Source of the DNA: a virus
Virus record (IMG/VR): IMGVR_UViG_3300048112_000458
Location: 1-25,271 of that record
Strand: one strand, 5' to 3'
Length of the DNA stretch: 25,271 bases
The position numbers were made by a program, and so were the translations under genes. Position 1 is the stretch's first letter; each line of letters opens with the position of its first letter. Shown here piece after piece: positions 14,470-20,964 of the stretch. The notes beneath the pieces are model-generated. The model searched no databases, was not told the origin of the DNA, and saw only the letters and a list, made by a program, of their open reading frames with translations.

Positions 14470-14579
14470 TTATAATTTCCATCTATATCGTAATGCTTAT
14501 TATTATATCGAGCCCACATCAGACAATTCCACCAAGGATATCCTTGTTTCCTTAATTTCTTGTACCATGCCCAATACAC
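14466..14579 (-). CDS. 37-residue Trp/Tyr-rich small protein
   Basis: This short frame exactly bridges the gap between the 14579-15079 gene and the 14005-14469 gene. It starts with a GTG sharing one base with the upstream TAG (TAGTG), and its TGA overlaps the next ATG (ATGA). The product is aromatic and basic, with five Trp and six Tyr, for example WAWYKKLRKQGYPWWNCLMW, predicted as an amphipathic helix pair. The double overlap is the same junction style as every other gene in the operon, which argues it is real. Function unknown. Confidence 0.6.
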   Translation of the reverse strand: MYWAWYKKLRKQGYPWWNCLMWARYNNKHYDIDGNYK

Positions 14580-15079
14580 TACCAAAGCTCTCCAATATTA
14601 AGTACTTCAGGTACCTTATTTGATTCTTTAATAAACAAGGCACATGGGGGTTCAGGATCATCATTTAATGGCACACATAAAAAATGTCCAAATTTTAGTT
14701 TTGGTGCATACCATTTAACATCAGTATACACGTTTACAATACTAACGTCAAGATATTGTGGAAGATAACCAGTGAGGGGATTAATTGTAAATGCATTAAA
14801 TCCTCTATCGTTTAAACTCATTAAACTTACTACTTCTGGATCACCTACCATTGGATCACAAATAACCATACTCCAATCTAAGGGTATCCTAATTTGATTT
14901 TCTCCAATTTGTAATACTGCGGCTGGACTATAAAAACTCTCCATAAAAATAAGAGGAATAAAATAATAGTCAACAAATTTTGGATTACTATAATCTAATA
15001 TTGAAAAACGAAGATCTTCTACCTGCTCTGGAATGTCATCTAGTTCGTATGCCACATTTTCTAAAGTTAAAATTTTCAT
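14579..15079 (-). CDS. Conserved phage hypothetical protein
   Basis: A 166-residue alpha/beta protein. The middle contains IRIPLDWSMVICDPMVGDPE and SLMSLNDRGFNAFTINPLTG, with conserved-looking Asp, Trp and Pro. A second half has YTDVKWYAPKLKFGHFLCVPL. I recall similar proteins in T4-like marine phages beside uvsW-type genes, with no function. The ATG at 15079 is chosen because it overlaps the uvsW stop as ATGA. It is the second gene of the uvsW operon. Confidence 0.6.
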   Translation of the reverse strand: MKILTLENVAYELDDIPEQVEDLRFSILDYSNPKFVDYYFIPLIFMESFYSPAAVLQIGENQIRIPLDWSMVICDPMVGDPEVVSLMSLNDRGFNAFTINPLTGYLPQYLDVSIVNVYTDVKWYAPKLKFGHFLCVPLNDDPEPPCALFIKESNKVPEVLNIGELW

Positions 15080-16530
15080 AACCAATCTACTTTCTCTAAT
15101 GTGAACGGATAATTAGCATCTTTGTAGAATTTTTTTCTTTCTGTTAGATGCTTCTTACTGTATTTTGCAGTACTGGCAATGTCCCATATTTCTACATGGT
15201 CCTTGTCAGCTGCCTTTCTTACTCCTCGACCAATACTTTGGATCACTCTGACAAAAGACTTGCCAGGCTCCAAAAGTACAAGATTAAATATACGAGGTAT
15301 ATTAATACCAACAGCCGCAACACCGTATGTTGCAATCGTGATATTGTTATTAGTTTCATTAATTTCGTCATATGCGTCTTTTCTATCGGTACTCTTCATG
15401 GCACCTTTTACAAATTTACTATCAGGAATATTACTCTGCAATAATTCTCCTGCCTTAATCCTATCAACTAATACAAGTGTATTTCCACTTTGACTCAAAC
15501 GCAAAATCATTTCACTTATATAATCCATACGATTTTGGTCAGTTGTTAAATACGACAATTCACTCTGGTAATTGCTATATTCACTAACCTCTTTGAGCTG
15601 TACAATGTTAACATGACAATTACTTAACACGCCCATGTCTTGTAGTTCACTAGCGGCTAACTTGTTAACTACTTCTCCCAGACATGCCTGTAGGCTTGTT
15701 TTTGAATGATCTTCTTTAGGAATGGTTCCAGTCAACCCCCAACGTAAAGGAATGTGTGCAAACTCTTTTGTTAGCATTTCTTTCAATACGTCAGCCTTAG
15801 CTTGGTGTACTTCGTCAACCATAACACATACAACATCTTCAGCAAAGTCTTGTAGGCTTAATTCACTATCGCCTTCGCGATACCTTTTCTTAATACTATT
15901 AAGACTTTGCCATGTGCAGATTGTATGTGTTTTTCCTAATTCTTTTTTATCCCCATAGTATACTCCAACGTCTAAACCTAGATTAACATAATCATCATAT
16001 GTTTGTCTAACTAGATCTTTGTTAGGAACAATTACTATTGATCTACCATATTGCTCTACATTGTAACTTAGTGCCGCTGTAATTAATGTTTTACCAGCAC
16101 CTGTTGCAATTTCTTGCAAACATTGCGGAGTTTCTAAAAACTTGTTAACAATGTCAATTTGGTAGTCACGTAACGTTACTGGCTCACCTTCTACTGGATG
16201 ACCTTTGGGCCAGTTTTTATGTTGAAATGTGGTCTCATCTACCTTTTCAAAAGAGAAGGTTTGATGTTGTGATCGCCTATCATCAATTTGTATTTGGTAT
16301 CCATTGTCCATTACTATGGGCAAAATTCTATCAAGCAAATTAGTATATGTTACTCCGCCAACTGTAAAAAAGCTCACACATCCATCCCATCTACCTAGCT
16401 TATATGCTGGTACGTGATAGGCATAAGGCATGAAAAATTTAAGCTCTTTCTCACACTTTTTTCTAGTGTTAAGATCTAAGCCTTCAATCTTACAGTTAAC
16501 TTCGTCTTTAAGGATAATTGTACAGTTCAT
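15076..16530 (-). CDS. uvsW: UvsW helicase (SF2, recombination and fork remodelling)
   Basis: A 484-residue SF2 helicase. An N-terminal DNA-binding region (1-110) has YKLGRWDGCVSFF at 43-55, as in T4 UvsW. Motif I ATGAGKT is at 142-148, the Walker B DEVH at 239-242, motif III GLTGT follows, and motif VI QSIGRGVRKA lies near the C-terminus. Length is close to T4 UvsW (about 500). It unwinds R-loops and branched DNA, turning origin-dependent into recombination-dependent replication. A near-consensus sigma70 promoter sits six bases before the ATG, giving leaderless expression with no ribosome binding site. In T4, uvsW is late-expressed, so early control here would differ. Confidence 0.93.
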   Translation of the reverse strand: MNCTIILKDEVNCKIEGLDLNTRKKCEKELKFFMPYAYHVPAYKLGRWDGCVSFFTVGGVTYTNLLDRILPIVMDNGYQIQIDDRRSQHQTFSFEKVDETTFQHKNWPKGHPVEGEPVTLRDYQIDIVNKFLETPQCLQEIATGAGKTLITAALSYNVEQYGRSIVIVPNKDLVRQTYDDYVNLGLDVGVYYGDKKELGKTHTICTWQSLNSIKKRYREGDSELSLQDFAEDVVCVMVDEVHQAKADVLKEMLTKEFAHIPLRWGLTGTIPKEDHSKTSLQACLGEVVNKLAASELQDMGVLSNCHVNIVQLKEVSEYSNYQSELSYLTTDQNRMDYISEMILRLSQSGNTLVLVDRIKAGELLQSNIPDSKFVKGAMKSTDRKDAYDEINETNNNITIATYGVAAVGINIPRIFNLVLLEPGKSFVRVIQSIGRGVRKAADKDHVEIWDIASTAKYSKKHLTERKKFYKDANYPFTLEKVDWL

Positions 16531-16536
16531 ATTATT

Positions 16537-16564
16537 ATTATAATGTCTTTCAGTTAAATGTCAA
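16537..16564 (-). promoter_or_regulatory. Near-perfect sigma70 promoter of uvsW, leaderless spacing
   Basis: TTGACA (16564-16559), 16-base spacer, TATAAT (16542-16537), then AATAAT and the ATG at 16530. Both hexamers are perfect consensus. The expected +1 is the A of the ATG. It lies back to back with the late-type promoter of speD. Confidence 0.85.
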
Positions 16565-16574
16565 GCGTTACCTA

Positions 16575-16582
16575 AATAAATA
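16575..16582 (+). promoter_or_regulatory. Late-type promoter of speD (AATAAATA)
   Basis: AATAAATA lies within CCTAAATAAATAG, 47 bases before the speD ATG at 16630. The leader holds a small inverted repeat (AAATAG / CTATTT) and an AAGGAAG ribosome binding site. A second overlapping candidate, CCTAAATA, starts at 16571. Confidence 0.6.
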
Positions 16583-16629
16583 GTAGTATCAAATAGTAAA
16601 TCCTATTTGTGTAATCAAGGAAGAACTTA

Positions 16630-17022
16630 ATGACTAAAATTGTTCATAAGCATATCATTCTTCGTATAGAAGCAAAATCACCACCAAATGAAAGTGAATT
16701 GCGAGAATGGATGGAAGGCTTAGTTAGCAAAATTGGTATGAAACTTTTAGCTGGTCCTATAAGTGCTGATATTACTACAATAGAAGGCAATATGGGTCCT
16801 ACGTGTGTTTGTGTTATTGAGACATCTCATATGGCATGTCATGTATGGAATGAACCAGATCCTGCTCTTATTCAACTTGACGTATATACTTGTGGTCCTT
16901 TTAATCCTGATGATGTTTTAGAACATATTGCGGTTTGGGATCCAGTAAAGGTAGAGTACAAGTATTTAGATAGAGAGCATGGACTTCATACTATTGGAGG
17001 AAGTGTACCTACAAAAGCGTAG
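16630..17022 (+). CDS. speD: S-adenosylmethionine decarboxylase-like proenzyme (SpeD family)
   Basis: A 130-residue protein of the short prokaryotic AdoMetDC class, which makes decarboxylated AdoMet for spermidine. The core ETSHMACHVW puts S66 at the self-cleaving, pyruvoyl-forming serine and H71 five residues on. C88 (DVYTCG) is the catalytic Cys; T. maritima SpeD has S63, H68 and C83. The residue before the serine is Thr65, where the classical enzyme has Glu (ESH). Phage relatives, from memory, share this change. The +20 to +22 spacing to Cys is retained. It has its own late-type promoter and ribosome binding site. It may raise polyamine for packaging of phage DNA; this is inference. Confidence 0.82.
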   Translation: MTKIVHKHIILRIEAKSPPNESELREWMEGLVSKIGMKLLAGPISADITTIEGNMGPTCVCVIETSHMACHVWNEPDPALIQLDVYTCGPFNPDDVLEHIAVWDPVKVEYKYLDREHGLHTIGGSVPTKA

Positions 17023-17026
17023 TCAC

Positions 17027-17356
17027 TTACTTTAGATAGAGAAGTAAAATATATAAGCATGTCATACAGACGGCAATGCTAGTGGACAGGCTGACCCAAA
17101 AACTATAATGCATTATCATATATGCAAATATAGGAAAGAATATCAAACTTACTGCTACGAATAATATTGTTTCTTTAGCCAACTGACTAAAGACTTGAGG
17201 TTGTACTCCGCCATAATGCATAAAGATTACACTAATAATACTACCTAATGGTACACCCAGAATAAGAGCACCTATAGTAGGATTTCCTTTTTGTGCGGCA
17301 GAGACAACACTGGCGACAATTATGCCGCCAAGTATCGCTTTTATTAAAAATTCCAT
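17027..17356 (-). CDS. GlpM/DUF3147-like small membrane protein
   Basis: A 109-residue protein with about four membrane segments. The N-terminal half (MEFLIKAILGGIIVASVVSA, then GNPTIGALILGVPLGSIISV) matches the layout of the DUF3147/GlpM family of small inner-membrane proteins, whose function is unclear. The ATG at 17356 is favoured over an upstream in-frame GTG at 17383, which would place the start within the AAA+ gene. It is convergent with speD (four bases apart), and a perfect TATAAATA lies five bases before the ATG. A late membrane function, such as permeability or lysis support, is speculative. Confidence 0.6.
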   Translation of the reverse strand: MEFLIKAILGGIIVASVVSAAQKGNPTIGALILGVPLGSIISVIFMHYGGVQPQVFSQLAKETILFVAVSLIFFPIFAYMIMHYSFWVSLSTSIAVCMTCLYILLLYLK

Positions 17357-17361
17357 GTAAT

Positions 17362-17369
17362 TATTTATA
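17362..17369 (-). promoter_or_regulatory. Consensus late promoter (TATAAATA), leaderless spacing
   Basis: Perfect T4 late consensus, followed by five bases (ATTAC) and the ATG at 17356. T4 late transcripts begin about six bases after this element, so the transcript should begin at the start codon. The TAA stop of the upstream AAA+ gene (17367-17365) is inside it. Confidence 0.7.
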
Positions 17370-18225
17370 CACGGCGCATGCACGTAACTTCAGCAGTTCG
17401 CTTCCACTTGCTTGCCATTGACTTTTTAAGATCTGCAAGTTTAGTAACCATACGCAAACTAATTTCACGCATCTTGTCTTTGTTATCTATCATGAAGTTC
17501 ATCACTTCATCTTGCTCATCTTGTGTAAACTGATATTCGTTAAGCATACCATCTTGCACAATTTGCTTACAACGTAAAACTTTTTCACGTGTAGTATCCA
17601 TTGTAAGGTCGAGATAATGACAACGTGACATAATAGCATCCAAGTGATCTTTAATCTTACCACGTACTTTGTCAAACTTGAGGTTAGTAATAAAAATTAC
17701 ACTACCTTTAAACTCAAATGTATCTGGAATACCTTCTCGGCGTAGCAATGCACTGTCTGTGTTCCAGCTCAGTTTACGCTTCTTGCTAGAGTCAAGTGCC
17801 GCTTTGAGCAAGTTAAGTGATGTCTCATCATACAACACAGTATCACAATCATCTAGTACAAGCACATTGTTACGGTCTGCATTCTGGTATAGTACTTTAT
17901 ACAAACCAATTGCAGAGCTGGCACCTTTAATAACCTCAAATCGTAGCTTGTTACCTGCTAGCTTGTCAAATAAACTGTTCTTTTCAAGAACTGCTTCTAC
18001 ACCAAACGACTTACCAACACCTGGAGGTCCAGTTACAACCATACCACGCACAACACCGTCAATTGATGCTTGTGTCATATCGTCTAGAATCTCAAACCGT
18101 TCACGCATACGCTCAATGATTTGTTCATCTGTTTCATTTGGGTTATCAACCGCATCGTTGACAACTTCTGCAATTTTTTCGGCTTTTTTATTTTTACGAA
18201 CTTTTTGAAACTTCATTGCAGTCAT
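17365..18225 (-). CDS. AAA+ ATPase
   Basis: A 286-residue AAA+ protein. It has a basic N-terminal helix (residues 1-20), Walker A GPPGVGKS (66-73), Walker B VLVLDDCD (121-128), sensor-1 ITN (179-181) and a candidate arginine finger at R201 (MSRC). A C-terminal helical lid follows. It resembles the single AAA+ ATPases of T4-like marine phages of unknown partner; clamp-loader gp44 is less likely given the motif spacing and neighbours. The ATG at 18225 has an AGGAG ribosome binding site. An early sigma70 promoter containing a 16-base palindrome lies upstream. Its stop lies in the late promoter of the following gene. Confidence 0.8.
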   Translation of the reverse strand: MTAMKFQKVRKNKKAEKIAEVVNDAVDNPNETDEQIIERMRERFEILDDMTQASIDGVVRGMVVTGPPGVGKSFGVEAVLEKNSLFDKLAGNKLRFEVIKGASSAIGLYKVLYQNADRNNVLVLDDCDTVLYDETSLNLLKAALDSSKKRKLSWNTDSALLRREGIPDTFEFKGSVIFITNLKFDKVRGKIKDHLDAIMSRCHYLDLTMDTTREKVLRCKQIVQDGMLNEYQFTQDEQDEVMNFMIDNKDKMREISLRMVTKLADLKKSMASKWKRTAEVTCMRRV

Positions 18226-18257
18226 CTTTATCTCCTAATTTTCTAACTTACTTATAC

Positions 18258-18286
18258 ACTCTACAGTAAGACGTCTTACTTGTCAA
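18258..18286 (-). promoter_or_regulatory. Sigma70 promoter with 16-bp palindrome in the spacer
   Basis: TTGACA (18286-18281), a 17-base spacer and TAGAGT (18263-18258). The spacer holds a perfect palindrome, AGTAAGACGTCTTACT (18280-18265), abutting the -35. The weak -10 fits a regulated promoter, perhaps with an activator or repressor at the palindrome. A leader of about 30 bases carries AGGAG before the AAA+ ATG. Confidence 0.7.
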
Positions 18287-18324
18287 CTAAAAAGCGAACA
18301 TTTTTATTTAACGAAATCAAACAC

Positions 18325-18831
18325 TTAAGATAATTTTTCAAAAAAGTTTAAAGTTTTTTTAAATTTATAAAAGCATTCATTAAATTTTTTGGGATCGTTT
18401 TGCCATTTAACCATACCTGCCAGGTACATCATTGTAGGGGGCTTTAGTTTGTACACGTTTATAGGATGACGATTAATTATATTTCTCATCTGGTCAAATG
18501 TATCAAGATGTTGATATTCCAGACACACAAGACTATAGTCAAAATATTGATCTTTATATCCTTGTCCGTGTATTATGCCCACACATCCAGGATCAGAAGC
18601 GTCACACTTGACAAACTTATCTGTGTAAATTTGTCTCCAGTTTATTTTATTTTGAATGAAAAATGTTATATCGCAGTTAATAAAGCCCTGATTGCAACCA
18701 TTTATATAAAAGTAAGTCAGCATTTGATCTAATGCAAAATTATACTTTTTATATACTTCGTGGTCTATTCCTGCTAATTTATGAGCTTTATTAACTGATA
18801 ATATAGCATGCTCAAAGTTAGGGTCCAGCAT
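18325..18831 (-). CDS. Hypothetical protein, Cys/Tyr-rich
   Basis: A 168-residue protein I do not recognise. It has a helical N-terminus (NFEHAILSVNKAHKLAG), then a Cys-bearing region with C46, C53, C75 and C82 (INGCNQ, INCDI, VKCDAS, PGCVGI). A basic aromatic C-terminal helix follows. Four Cys in this spacing could bind a metal. It overlaps the preceding gene by 14 bases, so it is part of the operon from 20448. A role is not visible. Confidence 0.55.
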   Translation of the reverse strand: MLDPNFEHAILSVNKAHKLAGIDHEVYKKYNFALDQMLTYFYINGCNQGFINCDITFFIQNKINWRQIYTDKFVKCDASDPGCVGIIHGQGYKDQYFDYSLVCLEYQHLDTFDQMRNIINRHPINVYKLKPPTMMYLAGMVKWQNDPKKFNECFYKFKKTLNFFEKLS

Positions 18832-19522
18832 TAAATTTTACTCTATTGAGCATTGTTTCTTTGCAACCAGTGTACTTACTATTTTCATGTTTGTTAACTG
18901 TACCCACAATATTGATAGTTTTATCTTTAATAATATCACTGATGTCGGGTTGATCTCTCCACCAAAACTTAATTACATCACGACCTGCATATACAGTAGT
19001 AATCATATAAACACTACTCGTCTGGATATATTTTACATCCAAAACTTCTACAGATAACTTGTAGCGTTCTCCTTTGTTACCAAAATAGTTACTACTATGT
19101 TTTAGCTGAGCCATTTTATCGCCAATTTTCTCACGTTGTTTGTCAACTGTCAAACTATGAGGTAGGCTGGCAATAATACTAATAAGAAAGTTTTCTGAGA
19201 CATTCTCATCACGAAAGCATTTAATGATATTTTCATCAAAGCTACTTACACTGCCAGCCATTTTTTTAAGCATCATTTTACTGTTAAATGTATCAATCAA
19301 ATCAGTGGCTGATTTGATTGTTTCTGGATTAAACGGCTCACTGGAATTAAGACGAGCCTTTACCGCTGTCTTATTGTCTTTAATTTCTTTGACAATATTT
19401 CCGTCATCATCATATTCAGTATGTCCTGCACCACTACGTACAAAACCTTGGTCTTCATAGACGATGATTGCCGCTGATACTACATCAACAAGTTCATAAG
19501 TTGCTTTTACTTTAGTGGCCAT
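18818..19522 (-). CDS. OB-fold-like nucleic-acid-binding protein, putative
   Basis: A 234-residue protein. The N-terminal half is mixed, with repeated Asp/Lys segments. The C-terminal 90 residues (YKLSVEVLDVKYIQTSSVYM, then INIVGTVNKHENSKYTGCKE and TMLNRVKF) form a strand pattern like OB-fold domains seen in phage single-strand-binding or replication proteins. The GTVKKHxx-x-GxKxTxLxRVK-like ending is the main support. The ATG at 19522 forms TAATG with the hydrolase stop, so a further upstream start is not used. Function in DNA metabolism is inferred. Confidence 0.5.
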   Translation of the reverse strand: MATKVKATYELVDVVSAAIIVYEDQGFVRSGAGHTEYDDDGNIVKEIKDNKTAVKARLNSSEPFNPETIKSATDLIDTFNSKMMLKKMAGSVSSFDENIIKCFRDENVSENFLISIIASLPHSLTVDKQREKIGDKMAQLKHSSNYFGNKGERYKLSVEVLDVKYIQTSSVYMITTVYAGRDVIKFWWRDQPDISDIIKDKTINIVGTVNKHENSKYTGCKETMLNRVKFNAGP

Positions 19523-20034
19523 TAGGCTGGTTCCTTTACCATTTCCTGAGCTTGATCCCACAACGGAGAATCAGTTGCTCTTGTCATTACTTCCAGAAGT
19601 TGTGCTTTTTCCCGAAGGAAAACTCTAGCAAAACTAGGATCATTCTGCACTATATCCTCGCTGTTGTCAATCAAATCAGCCAATTTAATTTCCTGTGCTT
19701 CTGGACTTGCAAAGCTCAACCGACGAGCATCGATTGCCTTACGAGTTGCACGATTTCCATCTTCTGGCTTACTTGTATCAGTAAGTTCAAGAACAAACTT
19801 AAACACAACAGGACCGAATTCGTCAAGGATTTGAGGACCGGTTACTGCGGTATCTTCAATAACATCGTGCAACCATGCCGCCGCAATCATCTGCGGAGAA
19901 CCGCCAACTTCAGTGACCATGTCAGCAACACGAGCAGGGTGTACAATGTAATCATCTCCACTGTACTTTCTTTTTTGTCCTACCGCGGCGTGTGCCGCAG
20001 TAGCAAAAACTCTAGCTTTTTCAACAATATCCAT
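19522..20034 (-). CDS. HD-domain hydrolase, RelA/SpoT/MESH1-type (putative (p)ppGpp hydrolase)
   Basis: A 170-residue protein with the HD-hydrolase signature of the SpoT/MESH1 group. RKYSGDDYIVHP (22-33) carries R22 and H32. WLHDVIEDT (54-62) carries H56-D57 and E60-D61. IKLADLIDN (116-124) carries D120 and N124. These residues match the Mn-binding and guanine-recognising sites of small alarmone hydrolases. No synthetase domain is present, so hydrolysis only. Such an enzyme could lower host (p)ppGpp and relieve the stringent response; this is inference. The region is visibly richer in G+C than its neighbours, consistent with later acquisition. A ribosome binding site AAGGAG precedes the ATG. 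Confidence 0.75.
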   Translation of the reverse strand: MDIVEKARVFATAAHAAVGQKRKYSGDDYIVHPARVADMVTEVGGSPQMIAAAWLHDVIEDTAVTGPQILDEFGPVVFKFVLELTDTSKPEDGNRATRKAIDARRLSFASPEAQEIKLADLIDNSEDIVQNDPSFARVFLREKAQLLEVMTRATDSPLWDQAQEMVKEPA

Positions 20035-20045
20035 TTAGATACTCC

Positions 20046-20387
20046 TTATTTCAAGTAATGAGGACCAGTCCACGCTACACTGTAGTTTTCAAACACGTTG
20101 CCACGTGCGGCATTTCGAGCAGGTGCATTCCAACCAGCGGCTTTAAGTATGTCGCCTTTTTTGAATACCTTATCGTTATCAGTGTTAACAATAAACCCCC
20201 ATACACTATTCTCTTTAATAATTTTAATGTACTTCTTACCGTACTTTACTTCCATATTATCTTCGAAGTTAGCAATGGTTTTTGCAAAATAACTACCTGG
20301 CTCAGGATTACCACGTCCGCCTGCTGTAGCGAATTTAATGTAGTCTGCTTTAATTTTACCAATTAGTGTTTCGATTTGCTGTTGCAT
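20046..20387 (-). CDS. Conserved small early phage protein
   Basis: A 113-residue basic protein. Its core KYIKIIKENSVWGFIVNTDND is followed by FKKGDILKAAGWNAPARNAARGN and a tail ending VAWTGPHYLK. This pattern is, as I recall, frequent in T4-like cyanophages and Pelagibacter phages, function unknown. First gene of the 20448-18325 operon, with a palindrome-containing promoter and a GGAG ribosome binding site. Its early position suggests an auxiliary role. Confidence 0.65.
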   Translation of the reverse strand: MQQQIETLIGKIKADYIKFATAGGRGNPEPGSYFAKTIANFEDNMEVKYGKKYIKIIKENSVWGFIVNTDNDKVFKKGDILKAAGWNAPARNAARGNVFENYSVAWTGPHYLK

Positions 20388-20419
20388 TAGTAACTCCTGT
20401 TTTTTTAACTTACTCTTAT

Positions 20420-20448
20420 AATATATAGTAAGACGTCTTGGTTGTCAA
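20420..20448 (-). promoter_or_regulatory. Sigma70 promoter with shared palindrome in the spacer
   Basis: TTGACA (20448-20443), a 17-base spacer and TATATT (20425-20420) precede the ATG at 20387. The spacer carries AAGACGTCTT in ACCAAGACGTCTTACT (20442-20427), identical to the 18265-18280 palindrome at 14 of 16 positions and at the same place relative to the -35. It lies directly after the uvsY terminator. Confidence 0.75.
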
Positions 20449-20450
20449 CA

Positions 20451-20479
20451 AAAAAAGGCAAGATAAAATCCTGCCTTTT
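20451..20479 (-). terminator. Rho-independent terminator after uvsY
   Basis: On the minus strand AAAAGGCA pairs with TGCCTTTT around an eleven-base loop, followed by more T. It lies 27 bases after the uvsY stop and immediately before the next promoter, closing the recombination operon. Confidence 0.8.
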
Positions 20480-20505
20480 CAATAACTTGTAATTTTTTTT
20501 AATTT

Positions 20506-20964
20506 TTATAAAGAAATATCTTCTAATCCTGCGGCACGAAGTTTAACAATATTGTTGATCTGAAACTGTTTTGCCTCAAGTGCTTTAATGACACCCATAA
20601 ATTTATTACGTATAAGACTAAAGTCGTTGATGAGATATTGAAGAGACACAACATCTTCCTCCCCATCAACAAACTTTTCTGCATCTCTACTACTTAATTG
20701 CCGGTTGTAGCTTTCAAGATACTTTCTAAATGTCTTACTACGTAATTTGCGCATTTCTGTATTCAAATATTCCAATATGGCTTCTACCTCTTGTAACTGG
20801 TTAAATCGATGTTCTACAACTCCAGGCATGTCTCTACTTTGTCTTTCAAGATTGCCTTTCATGCCACATTCTAGTCTAGCTGAATCAATCTCACGTTCAA
20901 AGTGTGAGATTGCCTCAACAATCTCACTCATGTTTGTTGTAACTTTACGATACCATTTACTCAT
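20506..20964 (-). CDS. uvsY: UvsY recombination mediator
   Basis: A 152-residue helical protein matching UvsY. The segment RKYLESYNRQLSSRDAEKFV, the LINDFSLIRNKFMGVIKALE helix and the ending KLRAAGLEDISL fit the conserved part of T4 UvsY (137 residues). It loads UvsX on gp32-covered single-stranded DNA. The ATG at 20964 gives a TAATG junction with the upstream acidic gene; a TTG nine bases upstream is less likely. Order here is gp32 - uvsX - acidic protein - uvsY, so the presynaptic machinery is in one transcript. Confidence 0.88.
   Translation of the reverse strand: MSKWYRKVTTNMSEIVEAISHFEREIDSARLECGMKGNLERQSRDMPGVVEHRFNQLQEVEAILEYLNTEMRKLRSKTFRKYLESYNRQLSSRDAEKFVDGEEDVVSLQYLINDFSLIRNKFMGVIKALEAKQFQINNIVKLRAAGLEDISL

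Noticed and set aside
17669-18208. Long plus-strand open frame opposite the AAA+ gene
   Set aside because: Ser/Leu-rich composition is a mirror of the AAA+ coding strand, which has full Walker A, Walker B and sensor motifs in its own frame.
18290-18324. Possible terminator after the 18325 gene
   Set aside because: The stretch is AT-rich but contains no stable stem followed by T-run.
19552-20058. Plus-strand open frame of about 168 codons opposite the HD hydrolase
   Set aside because: The minus-strand frame carries the complete HD motif set; the plus-strand product has no recognisable pattern or ribosome binding site.
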